Positions 43,604 through 52,243 of a DNA stretch of 64,000 nt are shown piece by piece (the stretch's first letter is position 1; each line of letters starts with the position of its first letter). Under the pieces are notes generated by a model, which was given only the letters and a program-made list of their open reading frames with translations, was not told the DNA's origin and ran no database searches. The position numbers and the translations under genes were made by a program. Source of the stretch: Clostridia bacterium (GTDB lineage Bacteria; Bacillota; Clostridia; Christensenellales; Borkfalkiaceae); the NCBI GenBank assembly GCA_029055875.1, contig JAIDCJ010000021.1, positions 25,245 to 89,244 of the forward strand. Reading direction: 5' to 3'.

Positions 43604-45037
43604 ATGAACGAATTATTGCAAAAAATTCAGGCAATCGAGCGCGAGCAAAAATTCCGCGCCGAGCACGACTTTCTCGCCCGCTACAACAAGGGCAGAAAAA
43701 AACATAAAAAACAGCTCGCCTTTCACAGGTGCAAAAAGCGCAACCGCTGGGTGTTCGGCGGCAACCGTTCGGGCAAGACGGAGTGCGGCGCGGTGGAAGC
43801 CGTGTGGATGGCGCGGGGGATTCACCCTTACCGCAGGAACAGAGCGAACGTATTCGGCTGGGTGGTATCGCTCACCACGCAGGTGCAACGCGACGTGGCG
43901 CAAAAGAAAATTCTGCAATATTTGCGCCCCGACTGGATTGAGGATATCGTGATGACGAGCGGCAGAAAGGACAATCCGAAGACGGGCGTCATTGACCAAA
44001 TTATCGTAAAAAACGTGTTCGGGGGGACGTCCGTTATCGGGTTCAAGAGCTGCGATCAGGGCAGGGAGCGTTTTCAGGGCAGCTCTTTGGACTTCGTATG
44101 GTTCGACGAGGAGCCGCCGCAGGACGTTTACGAGGAGTGCCTCATGCGCGTCGTTGACCGCAAGGGGGATATTTTCGGCACCATGACGCCCTTGAAGGGG
44201 CTGACCTTCGTCTACGGAGAAATCTATCTCAACCGCAAGAACAACCCCGAAATCTGGTACGAATTCATGGAGTGGGCGGACAACCCGTATCTGCCCAAAA
44301 GGGAAATTGCGCTGTTGGAACGCACGATGGACGAGACGACCATGCAGTCCCGCCGCTACGGCAGATTCGCCGCGCGGGAGGGGCTCGTCTACCCCGAATT
44401 TGACGAGCGCGTGCACGTGATACCGCCCTTCACCGTTCCGCCCGATTGGCAGGATAATATCTCTATCGACCCCGGGCTGAAAAATCCGCTCTCCGCGCAT
44501 TGGTACGCGGTGGACTTCGACGGCAACGTTTACGTGGTTGCCGAGCACTACGCCGCGGGCAGGGACGTGGATTTCCACGCGGACGCATTGCATGAAATCA
44601 GTAAGCGGCTCGGTTGGAAAAAAGATAGCAAGGGGCGCATTTCCGCGCTTATAGATGCCGCCGCAACGCAGCGCACGCTCGCGAGCACAAAGAGCGTTTC
44701 CGAGCTCTTTTACGAGCGGGGCGTGCTCGTGAACCCGCGCGTGAACAAGGACGTGTTCAGCGGGATCGCGCAGGTGAAGGCGTATCTTAATCAGAAGAAC
44801 GGCTTGCCGAATTTGTATATCTTTGAAAACTGCACGAACATGATACGCGAAATCAAGGGGTATTTCTGGGGGAGCGGAGAAAGCCCCGAAAAGAAGGACG
44901 ACCACGCAATGGACGAACTGCGCTACTATTTAATGACGCGCCCGAAGAACACCCCGCCGCACACGGAGAGCGAGGTACAGCGGGATAAGGAGAAGCGCAT
45001 CCGCGCTTTGAAGAGGAGAAGAGCCAATGGACGATAA
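43604..45037 (+). CDS. terL: phage terminase large subunit
   Basis: A 477-aa DNA-packaging motor with ATPase and nuclease domains. ATPase: Walker A WVFGGNRSGKTE, Walker B LDFVWFDEEPP, coupling motif IFGTMTPLKG. Nuclease: NISIDPGLKN, ALIDAAATQ and DDHAMDELRYYLM carry the acidic residues. Full length and intact. A basic coiled N-terminus precedes the ATPase. The ribosome-binding site is poor. First packaging gene of the cassette, with an 11-bp overlap into the next gene. Confidence 0.93.
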   Translation: MNELLQKIQAIEREQKFRAEHDFLARYNKGRKKHKKQLAFHRCKKRNRWVFGGNRSGKTECGAVEAVWMARGIHPYRRNRANVFGWVVSLTTQVQRDVAQKKILQYLRPDWIEDIVMTSGRKDNPKTGVIDQIIVKNVFGGTSVIGFKSCDQGRERFQGSSLDFVWFDEEPPQDVYEECLMRVVDRKGDIFGTMTPLKGLTFVYGEIYLNRKNNPEIWYEFMEWADNPYLPKREIALLERTMDETTMQSRRYGRFAAREGLVYPEFDERVHVIPPFTVPPDWQDNISIDPGLKNPLSAHWYAVDFDGNVYVVAEHYAAGRDVDFHADALHEISKRLGWKKDSKGRISALIDAAATQRTLASTKSVSELFYERGVLVNPRVNKDVFSGIAQVKAYLNQKNGLPNLYIFENCTNMIREIKGYFWGSGESPEKKDDHAMDELRYYLMTRPKNTPPHTESEVQRDKEKRIRALKRRRANGR

Positions 45038-45281
45038 AATTGTAGACGCCGTGCGCAAGGTTGCGCTCGGGTATTCGCTCGAAGAGGTGACCGAGGAGTA
45101 CGGCGTGGAGAACGGCGAGTTAAAGCTCGTAAAGAGGCGGGAAACGAGAAAGGATATCCCGCCCGATTTGAAAGCGGTGAAAATCCTGATGGACGAGAAG
45201 GACTATTCCGCGCTTTCGGACGAAGAATTGGAACAGGAAAAAAATCGACTGCTCATGCAGTTGCAGGAGGAAAATCAATGA
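45027..45281 (+). CDS. small phage protein of unknown function
   Basis: An 84-aa charged, helical protein located between terL and portal, overlapping both. Residues about 10-30 (LGYSLEEVTEEYGVENGELKLV) resemble a short helix-turn-helix, and the C-terminus is an acidic coiled coil. Position and size would suit a terminase accessory protein or a displaced small terminase, but no family is recognised. Confidence 0.6.
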   Translation: MDDKIVDAVRKVALGYSLEEVTEEYGVENGELKLVKRRETRKDIPPDLKAVKILMDEKDYSALSDEELEQEKNRLLMQLQEENQ

Positions 45282-47122
45282 AAAAAACCAAAAACGAACT
45301 TGCCGAACAGCTCGAAGAGCGGCGCAGGCGCGCGCTTGTGGAAGAGATTCATGCGGACTTTGAAAAGCGCAGACTCATGCGGCGGCAGTTAGAGCGCGGC
45401 TGGCAGCTGAACATGAATTTCGTGAGCGGGAATCAGTACTGCGACGTATCGCCCGCAGGCGAGCTCGAAAACGAGGATCCCAATTTTTATTGGCAGTCGC
45501 GGCGCACGTTCAACCACATTGCGCCCACGCTCGACGCACGGCTTGCGCGGCTCTCCAAGGTGCGCCCTACGCTGAACGTCCGCGCCTTTTCCGATTCGGA
45601 CGAGGACGTAAAGACGGCGCGGCTGTGCTCCAACGTTTTGAAATCGGTGAAGAACCGTATCGATTTGGACGAGGTGATTTCGCGTGCAACGCTCTGGTCG
45701 GAAACCTGCGGAACGGCGTTTTATAAAGTCGTATGGAATTACGACGACGGGCAGGTGATCGGCACGGACGCGGCGGGGCACGGCATTAAAGAGGGGGACG
45801 TGAGGGTGGTTGCGCTCTCACCCTTCGAGGTGTATCCCGATTCGCTCACCGCCGAGGACATGAGCGGGGTGAAGAGCATTATTCACGCAAAGGCGGTGCC
45901 CGTGACGGATATCTACGAAAAATTCGGCGTGGAGATTGCGGGGCGCGATATCGAGGCGTTCACGCCGTACAGCGCGGCAAGCGGCTGGAAGCGCCCTGCC
46001 GACGGGAACGATTCGCCCGTCGTGGAAAACGCGGAAATTTTAATTGAACGGTATACCCGCCCGAACGGGACTTATCCCGAAGGGCGTTTGGAAATCGTTG
46101 CGGGGGAGCACCTTTTGTACGAGGGCAGTCTTCCCTATTGCAACGGAGATAGGGGGGAGCGCGTGTTGCCCTTTGTACGGCAGACGTGTATCGCCTTGGC
46201 GGGGGCGTTTTTCGGAACGTCCGTAGTCGACCGCATGATTCCTCTGCAACGGGCGTATAACGCGGTTCGGAACCGCAAACACGAATTTTTGAACCGCCTG
46301 ACCATGGGGGTGATTGCGGTGGAGGACGGCTCGGTAGATGCGGAGGAACTGGCGGAAGAGGGGCTTTATCCCGGGAAGGTGCTCGTCTACCGTCAGGGCT
46401 CGACCGCGCCCGACTTCCTCGACTGCGGCACGCTGCCCGCCGAGTTCCATGAGGAGGAAGAGCGCATTTCAGACGAGTTCGTGCAGGTTTCGGGCATGAG
46501 CGAGGTTTCGCGCAATACCGCAAGCCTCATGCGCGTTACCTCGGCAACGGGCTTGCAGCTCCTTCTCGATCAGGATACCAACCGTATGCACATGAGTGTG
46601 GAGAGCGTTGAACGCGCGGTAAAGGAAGTCGGCAAACAGATTCTGCACCTTTATAAACAGTTCGCGTCCGTCCGCCGCATTTTGCGCATGACGGGTACGG
46701 GCGGGTATACCGAGCTCGTCAGCTTTGACGCAAGCGATATCTCTGCGGACGATATTCAGTTTGAAACGGGATACGATAAGACGCCTCAGCAGTTACAAGA
46801 GGATATTCTCAGTCTTTTATCGCTGGGCCTGCTCAAAGACGGTGACGGCAATTTTTCGGACGAGACGCGTTCCCGCCTTTTGGACGCATTAGGCTACGGC
46901 TCGTTCGAGAGCGCAATGGATATTTCCCGCCTTCATATCAGAAAAGCGGAAAAGGAAAATATTCTGTTGCAATCGGAAGACGTGGAGACGGACGATTACG
47001 ACGATCACGCCATTCATATCACCGAACACACCCGCGCTCTTTTGTCGGGCGCGGAGGAAAATCAAGCGGCGCGGGAGAGGATCATGCGTCACCTTCAATC
47101 CCACCGCCGCAAAGGAGAATAA
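45278..47122 (+). CDS. phage portal protein (P22-like)
   Basis: A 614-aa portal subunit, forming the dodecameric ring through which DNA enters the capsid. Supporting features: position after TerL, N-terminal helical RRRALVEEIHADFEKRR and GWQLNMNFVSGNQY, QSRRTFNHIAPTLDARLARL, the central LQRAYNAVRNRKHEFLNR stem-type helix, and a C-terminal helical barrel. The length fits the P22 portal class rather than the shorter HK97/SPP1 classes. Stop/start overlap with the preceding gene. Confidence 0.85.
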   Translation: MKKTKNELAEQLEERRRRALVEEIHADFEKRRLMRRQLERGWQLNMNFVSGNQYCDVSPAGELENEDPNFYWQSRRTFNHIAPTLDARLARLSKVRPTLNVRAFSDSDEDVKTARLCSNVLKSVKNRIDLDEVISRATLWSETCGTAFYKVVWNYDDGQVIGTDAAGHGIKEGDVRVVALSPFEVYPDSLTAEDMSGVKSIIHAKAVPVTDIYEKFGVEIAGRDIEAFTPYSAASGWKRPADGNDSPVVENAEILIERYTRPNGTYPEGRLEIVAGEHLLYEGSLPYCNGDRGERVLPFVRQTCIALAGAFFGTSVVDRMIPLQRAYNAVRNRKHEFLNRLTMGVIAVEDGSVDAEELAEEGLYPGKVLVYRQGSTAPDFLDCGTLPAEFHEEEERISDEFVQVSGMSEVSRNTASLMRVTSATGLQLLLDQDTNRMHMSVESVERAVKEVGKQILHLYKQFASVRRILRMTGTGGYTELVSFDASDISADDIQFETGYDKTPQQLQEDILSLLSLGLLKDGDGNFSDETRSRLLDALGYGSFESAMDISRLHIRKAEKENILLQSEDVETDDYDDHAIHITEHTRALLSGAEENQAARERIMRHLQSHRRKGE

Positions 47123-47125
47123 AAC

Positions 47126-47641
47126 GTGGAAGAGAAAAGCATTGAAGTGAATCCCGAAACGCTCGAAGAAGGGAAACCCAAAAAGCCGCGTACGAAAAAG
47201 CCCGCCGAACCCAAAGCGGAAAAGCCCGAAGAGGCGGAAGAAAAGGGAACGGCAGAAACGCCCGCTCCCGAAGAGGCGGTGGAGGGTGAAGAAGCGTATC
47301 TGGGGAAATTCAAAAGCGTAGATGCCCTTATGCGCGCTTACAGAGAGTTGGAGGCAGAATTCACCCGTCGCAGTCAGAGGCTGAAGGCGCTCGAAGAATC
47401 CGCCCCTAATCAAGGAAATGCGGAGGAACAGCGCGCGCCGCGCGACGAAGAACTTTACAAAGAGGTAACAAAGAACGAGGGGGTGCGCGCACGCATCGTA
47501 GGCGACTATTTAAGCTCGCTCAAGGGCGTGCCCCTCATGACGGGCGGCGGCGCGGGAGTGAAAACGCCCGCCGATAAACCCAAATCCATTCGCGAGGCGG
47601 GAAGCCTTGCGCTCGGATATTTGCGCAACCAAAAGAACTAA
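47126..47641 (+). CDS. phage scaffold-like protein
   Basis: A 171-aa acidic and lysine-rich, largely helical protein with a low-complexity N-terminus and a segment GKFKSVDALMRAYRELEAEFTRR, a pattern common in head scaffold proteins. GTG start with AAAGGAG. Location between portal and capsid supports the call. The segment near KVDALMRAYRELE occurs in scaffold proteins of many siphoviruses and podoviruses. Confidence 0.75.
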   Translation: MEEKSIEVNPETLEEGKPKKPRTKKPAEPKAEKPEEAEEKGTAETPAPEEAVEGEEAYLGKFKSVDALMRAYRELEAEFTRRSQRLKALEESAPNQGNAEEQRAPRDEELYKEVTKNEGVRARIVGDYLSSLKGVPLMTGGGAGVKTPADKPKSIREAGSLALGYLRNQKN

Positions 47642-47656
47642 GGAGAAATATAATTT

Positions 47657-48811
47657 ATGATAACAACTCAAACAGCCGATAACGTACTCAAATCTTATTA
47701 TCTCGACGTCGTAAGCGATCAGCTTGACAAGTCGGCAAACCCGCTGCTTGCCCAAATTGAAAAGACGACCGCCGACGTATGGGGCAAAGACGTAAGAAAG
47801 ACGGTGCGCTACGGCGTAAACGGCGGCGTAGGCGCGGGCACGGAAGAGGGCAAGCTTCCCGCCGCAAAGGGCAATAACTACGCGCAGTTCGTAACCACGC
47901 TCAAGAATCTTTACGGCACCATCGAGATTTCCGATAAGGCGATCCGCTCCTCCGCAAACAGCGAGGGCGCGTTCGTTAATCTTCTCAACGACGAGATGGA
48001 CGGACTTGTGAAGAGCTCGTCGTTCAACTTCGGCAGAATGCTCTTCGGCGACGGCACGGGCAAGCTGGCTACCGTTCTCAGCAACGATACGGACGGCGAC
48101 GGCTTCGTCTGCGACAGCGTCAAGAATCTCGAAACGGGTATGATCGTAGAGTTCTACAAATCCTCGGGCGAATTCGTGAAAACGGGCACCGTTACGGACG
48201 TGGACAAAACCGCAAAATCGTTTACGATTGCGGAGGGTGCGATTGCATCCGCAACGGGTTATAGCGTATATCTTCAGGGCTCCAAAGATAATGAAATTAC
48301 GGGGCTCCACGCAATTTTCAACGCGGATAAGCTCTACGGCGTAGACCGTACGAACAGCGGCTGGATGAAGCCCGTTGTCAAATCCGCCGTCGGAACGATT
48401 ACCGAATCTATTTTACAGAAGACGCTGGACGAGATAGAAGAGAAGTCGGGCGGCAAAATCAATTTCATCGTCTGCTCCTGGGGCGTGCGCCGTGCACTCA
48501 TCGAGGCGCTCTCCACCTTTCGCGCGTTGGAGCCTATGGAACTTGCAGGCGGCTTCCGCGCGCTTTCGTACAACGGCATTCCCATCGTTGCCGACAGATT
48601 CTGTCCCGAAGGCACCATGTACCTTTTGAACACGGAAGATTTTGCGCTTCATCAGCTCTGCGACTGGCAGTGGCTGGAGGGCGAGGACGGCAAGATTTTG
48701 AAGCAGGTTCCCGGCAAGCCCGTGTACACCGCAACGCTCGTGAAGTATGCGGAGCTCATGTGCTACCGTCCGGGCGGTCAGGCAATGCTCAAGGGAATCA
48801 CCGAAAAGTAA
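47657..48811 (+). CDS. phage major capsid protein
   Basis: A 384-aa coat protein, probably HK97-fold. N-terminal arm, then VRKTVRYGVNGGVGAGTEEGKLPAAKG split over an extended loop, TLKNLYGTIEISDKAIRSS, an inserted Ig-like segment (GTVTDVDKTAKSFTI) and a C-terminal P/A-domain region ending in RFCPEGTMYLLNTEDF and KYAELMCYRPGGQ. It resembles the DUF5309/SU10-type capsids by eye. Strong ribosome-binding site AAGGAG. Expected to be the most translated gene in the cassette. Confidence 0.85.
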   Translation: MITTQTADNVLKSYYLDVVSDQLDKSANPLLAQIEKTTADVWGKDVRKTVRYGVNGGVGAGTEEGKLPAAKGNNYAQFVTTLKNLYGTIEISDKAIRSSANSEGAFVNLLNDEMDGLVKSSSFNFGRMLFGDGTGKLATVLSNDTDGDGFVCDSVKNLETGMIVEFYKSSGEFVKTGTVTDVDKTAKSFTIAEGAIASATGYSVYLQGSKDNEITGLHAIFNADKLYGVDRTNSGWMKPVVKSAVGTITESILQKTLDEIEEKSGGKINFIVCSWGVRRALIEALSTFRALEPMELAGGFRALSYNGIPIVADRFCPEGTMYLLNTEDFALHQLCDWQWLEGEDGKILKQVPGKPVYTATLVKYAELMCYRPGGQAMLKGITEK

Positions 48812-48838
48812 TTCGTTTTAGAAAGGGAGGGAAAGATT

Positions 48839-49429
48839 ATGAAAGTTAAGGAAGTCTTAATGCTCGCCGCGGAAAACCTCGGCAGGCAGGACTTATCCGA
48901 CGCGCTCGCGCGGGAAGGCGAAGAAGAGGGCGAAGAGCAAACCGAGGAGCAGCTCGACGGGTATCCCGACGAGATAAAATCGCTCGTCCGCTGTTTTAAT
49001 CTTGTGGAAAGCGAGGTCGCGCTCGACTATTTCCCCCTCAAAAAGGAGGAGACGTTCGTGCCTATGGGCCGCATCGTGCCCTACACGCAGTTCTCGTCCT
49101 CGCCCGTGGACGTTCTCAAGGTGACGGACGAGAGGGGCGGCGGCGTGGAGTTTGAAGTCCGTACCGCGCATCTTTATCTCCCCGAAGCGCGCGGGAAAGT
49201 CAATATAACGTATTCCTACGCGCCCGCACCCAAAACGCTTTTGGACGATTCGGAATTTTCGGGCAAGGTTTCGCCGCGGCTCATGTCCTTCGGCGTGGCG
49301 GCGGAGTTCTGTCTTTCCGCCTCCCGCTTTTCCGAAGCGGCAGTCTGGGAAAGACGCTTCCTCGACGCGCTCAAAGCCGCAAAGCTCATCCGCAGAAAAC
49401 TGAGTATGCGTGCGAGGAGGTGGGTATGA
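48839..49429 (+). CDS. head-tail adaptor, P22 gp4-like
   Basis: A 196-aa protein. An acidic N-terminal third (EGEEEGEEQTEEQ) is followed by LVRCFNLVESEVALDYFPLKKEE and a beta-sandwich-like middle, ending in helices ERRFLDALKAAKLIRRK. Size and location directly after capsid fit the ring protein that binds the portal in podovirus heads (P22 gp4 or similar). Identification rests mainly on context. ATGA overlap with the next gene. Confidence 0.6.
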   Translation: MKVKEVLMLAAENLGRQDLSDALAREGEEEGEEQTEEQLDGYPDEIKSLVRCFNLVESEVALDYFPLKKEETFVPMGRIVPYTQFSSSPVDVLKVTDERGGGVEFEVRTAHLYLPEARGKVNITYSYAPAPKTLLDDSEFSGKVSPRLMSFGVAAEFCLSASRFSEAAVWERRFLDALKAAKLIRRKLSMRARRWV

Positions 49430-50700
49430 TTGAAAAATCGTTCCCCGTACCCGCTTCCTCGCGTTATATGCTCCGCTTCCCGCTCTCTTCCTTAAAAAAG
49501 GGCGGGAAGATTAACGGCGTGCATCTTGCGCACATGAAGGAAGAGGACGGTGCATTCGTCTGCGCCGAGGGCACGACGCTGCGCTATTCGTCGATTGCAA
49601 GATTTGAAAACCTGTTCGTGACGGAGCACCGCGTGTTTGCAGGGATTACGCGCGTGCTGTACGTGTTCGAGGGAAGCAAACGATTCAACGGCCCTCAAGA
49701 TTTGGTCTCGGCGGTCGACTATTACAATAAGGACGGCACCTGGGATACCTACGTCGTGGGTAAGAATATGAGTTACCGCCTTACGGAGAACATGGTCAAG
49801 GCCGGTCGGAATATGGGCGGAACGTGTTTGGCAAGACATTTCGAGCGGCTTTATTTCGGGAAAGAAAACACGCTCTATTACAGCGAGCCGATGTACTACG
49901 ACGCATGGGACTATGCAACGTACAAATCGGGCGAAATCGCTTTGCCTTACGAATACGGGAATATTATCGGGCTCGTTTCCTTTCAGGGGAAGCTGTATCT
50001 CTTCTTTGAAAGAGGGATATCCGTATTGACCGCGTATGCCGATCCGCTTGATTTCAAGCTGCAAGCCCTGCCTTTCGTTTTTGGAACGAACAAAGAAAGA
50101 ACGTTTGCAAATTGCGGGGAAGCGGTTTACTTCTTTACGGAGCGCGGGCTCTGCAAGCTCACCGCCGCGGGCGTGACGCTCGTAGAGGACGCCGATATCG
50201 GGGACATCGATTTTCAGCAGCCCGTATCCGCCGCATGTCATCACGGCAAATACTACGCGTCGGTATGTAATAAGCAGGGGGAAAGAATTGCATATTGTTA
50301 CGACGGCGTGACGGAGCGCGGCAGTTATATCGGCCACGTCTGCGAAAAGATCGGCGCAAACGATACGCTGTATATCTCTTCGAGCATTTACGTCTACGAG
50401 CTTTCGGGCAAATCTTTCCCTACGGTCGGCGAGTGTGCGCTTTCCGTTGATTTTGCGCTTGAGGGCGCGGTGGGAAAGCGTGAGCTTTTGGAGTCGGTCG
50501 GCGTGGACGGCACGGGGGATATTACGGCAATCCTCACAAACGCAAGGGGGGAATGCGTCATGGTAAAGGGGGAGTGCGGAAAAAAACTCCGCCTGCCCCG
50601 CGCCTTCGGCGGAGAGAAGCTCCGTTTGAAAATTCTGCCCGCGGACGAGGAGTTCGCCATTCGCGGGCTGTCGTTCGAGGTAAGGAGGGATGAAGCATGA
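49426..50700 (+). CDS. beta-propeller tail-hub/plug protein, P22 gp10-like
   Basis: A 424-aa all-beta protein with repeated strands such as GTTLRYSSIARFENLFVTEH, IGLVSFQGKLYLFFERG, GEAVYFFTERGLCKLTAAG, like the packaged-DNA stabilisation hub gp10 of P22-type phages. ATG at 49426 has GAGGAGGTG upstream; the ORF track start is the GTG within that site. It overlaps neighbours by 4 bp on both sides. Identification is from fold pattern and position. Confidence 0.55.
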   Translation: MIEKSFPVPASSRYMLRFPLSSLKKGGKINGVHLAHMKEEDGAFVCAEGTTLRYSSIARFENLFVTEHRVFAGITRVLYVFEGSKRFNGPQDLVSAVDYYNKDGTWDTYVVGKNMSYRLTENMVKAGRNMGGTCLARHFERLYFGKENTLYYSEPMYYDAWDYATYKSGEIALPYEYGNIIGLVSFQGKLYLFFERGISVLTAYADPLDFKLQALPFVFGTNKERTFANCGEAVYFFTERGLCKLTAAGVTLVEDADIGDIDFQQPVSAACHHGKYYASVCNKQGERIAYCYDGVTERGSYIGHVCEKIGANDTLYISSSIYVYELSGKSFPTVGECALSVDFALEGAVGKRELLESVGVDGTGDITAILTNARGECVMVKGECGKKLRLPRAFGGEKLRLKILPADEEFAIRGLSFEVRRDEA

Positions 50701-51191
50701 CGATTGATATTATCGACCTCACCGCCCCCGAATACAGTAGCTTAAGTCCCGTACAGCTTGCCATGGTGCGGTCTGCACAGGGGAAGAAGGACGCCATTCT
50801 TGCCAAGGCGGAAACGAAAAAAGAGGGGCTCTTCCGCAAAATGATTGCAAACGGCACGGCGCGCTCTACCGCGCTTTCCAACGCGCAGGACGAGATTGCC
50901 GCAAAGGCGGAGAGCGACGTCGAAGTCGTCAAGGCGGATTTATTGTATCAGCTTGCGTACGAGAGCTGGAATTGGGAGGGAGACGAGAACGGGCCTTACC
51001 GCTATCCCGAAAACCCCAACTACAACCTTTCGCCCTCGCAGCGTTTTTTGGAAGTGCGCAACTATTATATGTCGGTTACGAGCGACCCCAACGCCCGTCT
51101 TGCGGCATATTCAAAGGATACGCTTGCGAAGTCATACCTCGGAGAGTTCTACGTTACGCTCTACGATTTGCTTGCATCTTACTGTAAATAA
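50697..51191 (+). CDS. last gene of the phage head cassette, unknown
   Basis: A 164-aa helical protein: YSSLSPVQLAMVRSAQGKK, an alanine-rich coiled-coil stretch, then an aromatic segment ESWNWEGDENGPYRYP and helical C-terminus. It might be a tail needle, an internal or minor head protein. A strong terminator follows 14 bp after its stop, so it closes the operon where a tail module would be expected in a phage. Confidence 0.6.
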   Translation: MTIDIIDLTAPEYSSLSPVQLAMVRSAQGKKDAILAKAETKKEGLFRKMIANGTARSTALSNAQDEIAAKAESDVEVVKADLLYQLAYESWNWEGDENGPYRYPENPNYNLSPSQRFLEVRNYYMSVTSDPNARLAAYSKDTLAKSYLGEFYVTLYDLLASYCK

Positions 51192-51205
51192 ATAGCTTGG
51201 GGACT

Positions 51206-51239
51206 GACCGCCGCTTCTTTGAAAGCGGCGGTCTTTTTT
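51206..51239 (+). terminator. terminator of the phage cassette
   Basis: A perfect 11-bp GC-rich stem GACCGCCGCTT / AAGCGGCGGTC with a 6-nt loop and TTTTTT. Confidence 0.93.
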
Positions 51240-51242
51240 CAG

Positions 51243-51272
51243 GTATAAAACTGCGGAAAAAATCCCAAATTA
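51243..51272 (+). promoter_or_regulatory. possible sigma-G-type promoter for spoVAC
   Basis: GTATA (51243-51247), 18-bp spacer, CAAATTA (51266-51272) resembles the forespore sigma-G pattern GYATR-N17/18-CATNNTA. There is no good sigma-A promoter in this gap. Confidence 0.4.
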
Positions 51273-51277
51273 GAGGT

Positions 51278-51370
51278 ATGAAGAAAATCAAGAACAATCC
51301 GCTTGAAAAGCTGCGCGACGAACGGGAGAGCTGTTTCCCCGTTTCGCCCGAGAGGGAGGTGCGTCCATGA
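51278..51370 (+). CDS. 30-codon ORF coupled to spoVAC
   Basis: Encodes a basic 30-aa peptide (starts MKKIKNNPLEKLRDE). Its TGA overlaps the spoVAC ATG. The ribosome-binding site AGAGG is close to the ATG, so translation is uncertain. It is absent from the ORF track because of its size. Confidence 0.35.
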   Translation: MKKIKNNPLEKLRDERESCFPVSPEREVRP

Positions 51371-51822
51371 CGGGGCGATCCAAAGAAAACTACAATAAGA
51401 ATTATATCAATTACGTCAACTCGTTCGACCCGCCTACACAGCACGTAAAAACCTGTATCCGCGCCTTTTTGGTGGGCGGGTGTATTTGCTCCATCGGACA
51501 ATTCTTCCGCTTCATGCTCGAATATGCGGGGCTCGAGGGGGATATTCTCGCGGGCACGGTTTCGGCAATCCTTATATTTATGGGGTGTCTCTTAACGGGG
51601 ATCGGCGTGTACGATAGAATCGGCAAGCACGCGGGCGCAGGCTCTATCGTGCCCATTACGGGGTTTGCGAACTCCGTTTGCTCACCCGCCGTCGAATTCA
51701 AGACGGAGGGCTACGTTTACGGCATGGCGGCAAAAATGTTCATCGTTGCAGGGCCCATTATCGTGTTCGGCGTTACGGCAGGCGCGGCGGTTGGGCTTAT
51801 TTACTGGCTTCTCGCATTGTAA
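51367..51822 (+). CDS. spoVAC: stage V sporulation protein AC
   Basis: A 151-aa membrane protein of the spore SpoVA channel, which moves dipicolinic acid across the inner membrane and acts as a mechanosensitive channel during germination. Family signatures: GGCICSIGQFF, GVYDRIGKHAGAGS, VPITGFANSVCSPAVEFKTEG, MFIVAGPIIV. Three to four transmembrane helices. GGGAGGTG ribosome-binding site. spoVAD and spoVAE, which usually follow, are not present; the next gene is a DUF1858 protein with its own promoter. It supports a spore-forming host. Confidence 0.93.
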   Translation: MTGRSKENYNKNYINYVNSFDPPTQHVKTCIRAFLVGGCICSIGQFFRFMLEYAGLEGDILAGTVSAILIFMGCLLTGIGVYDRIGKHAGAGSIVPITGFANSVCSPAVEFKTEGYVYGMAAKMFIVAGPIIVFGVTAGAAVGLIYWLLAL

Positions 51823-51840
51823 AAAACTTTGTGAAAATTG

Positions 51841-51869
51841 TTGTAATCAGTTCCAAAAAGTGGTAAAAT
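51841..51869 (+). promoter_or_regulatory. sigma-A promoter for the DUF1858 gene
   Basis: TTGTAA, 17-bp spacer, TAAAAT, followed by an AAAAGGAG ribosome-binding site. Confidence 0.7.
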
Positions 51870-51899
51870 AAAAGAAACGAACAAAAGGAGTAAAAAACA

Positions 51900-52097
51900 A
51901 TGGCGAAAATTACGGCAGATACTTTAATTGCAGATTGCCTTAAAATGAATCCCAACGCGGCGGATATTCTTCTTGAAGCCGGAATGCACTGCTTCGGCTG
52001 TGCGCTCGCGCACGGGGAAACGGTTGCCGAGGCGGTTTCCGCACACGGCGAGGATCTCGACGCACTTCTTGCAAAGCTCAACGAAGGCGTGGAATAA
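51900..52097 (+). CDS. DUF1858 protein with CxxC motif
   Basis: A 65-aa protein of the DUF1858 family (ScdA N-terminal-like; sometimes called hybrid-cluster-associated redox disulfide protein). The motif GMHCFGCALAHGETV holds the CxxC pair, probably a redox or metal site. N-terminal TLIADCLKMNPNAADILLEAG is typical. Stand-alone gene with its own promoter and terminator. Likely linked to iron-sulfur or nitrosative stress biology; not proven. Confidence 0.88.
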   Translation: MAKITADTLIADCLKMNPNAADILLEAGMHCFGCALAHGETVAEAVSAHGEDLDALLAKLNEGVE

Positions 52098-52110
52098 TTT
52101 CGGAAACTTA

Positions 52111-52134
52111 AAAACGCGCTTCGGCGCGTTTTTT
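52111..52134 (+). terminator. terminator of the DUF1858 gene
   Basis: AAAACGCGC-TTCG-GCGCGTTTTTT: a stem with a UUCG tetraloop and T-tract. Confidence 0.93.
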
Positions 52135-52186
52135 GCGTTTTCAAAAAGTTCTACCGCACAGTCTACTTTCATTCGACTTGATTCTA

Positions 52187-52215
52187 TTGTAAATCGCCTG
52201 CCCGCATGGTAAAAT
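52187..52215 (+). promoter_or_regulatory. sigma-A promoter for the XRE/membrane gene
   Basis: TTGTAA, 17-bp spacer, TAAAAT. AAGGAG follows at 52231-52236. Confidence 0.65.
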
Positions 52216-52243
52216 GAACGTAGTAACAACAAGGAGTGATACC

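Noticed and set aside
43613-44905. Minus-strand ORF (430 aa) opposite terL
   Set aside because: Shadow ORF; the plus strand encodes intact terminase motifs.
42277-51239. Complete prophage
   Set aside because: No integrase, repressor, replication, tail-fibre or lysis genes and no flanking direct repeats were seen; only head and packaging genes.
51841-52215. Two near-identical promoters as a duplicated regulatory repeat
   Set aside because: Both have TTGTAA-N17-TAAAAT, but the spacers and flanks differ; common sigma-A promoter convergence is enough.
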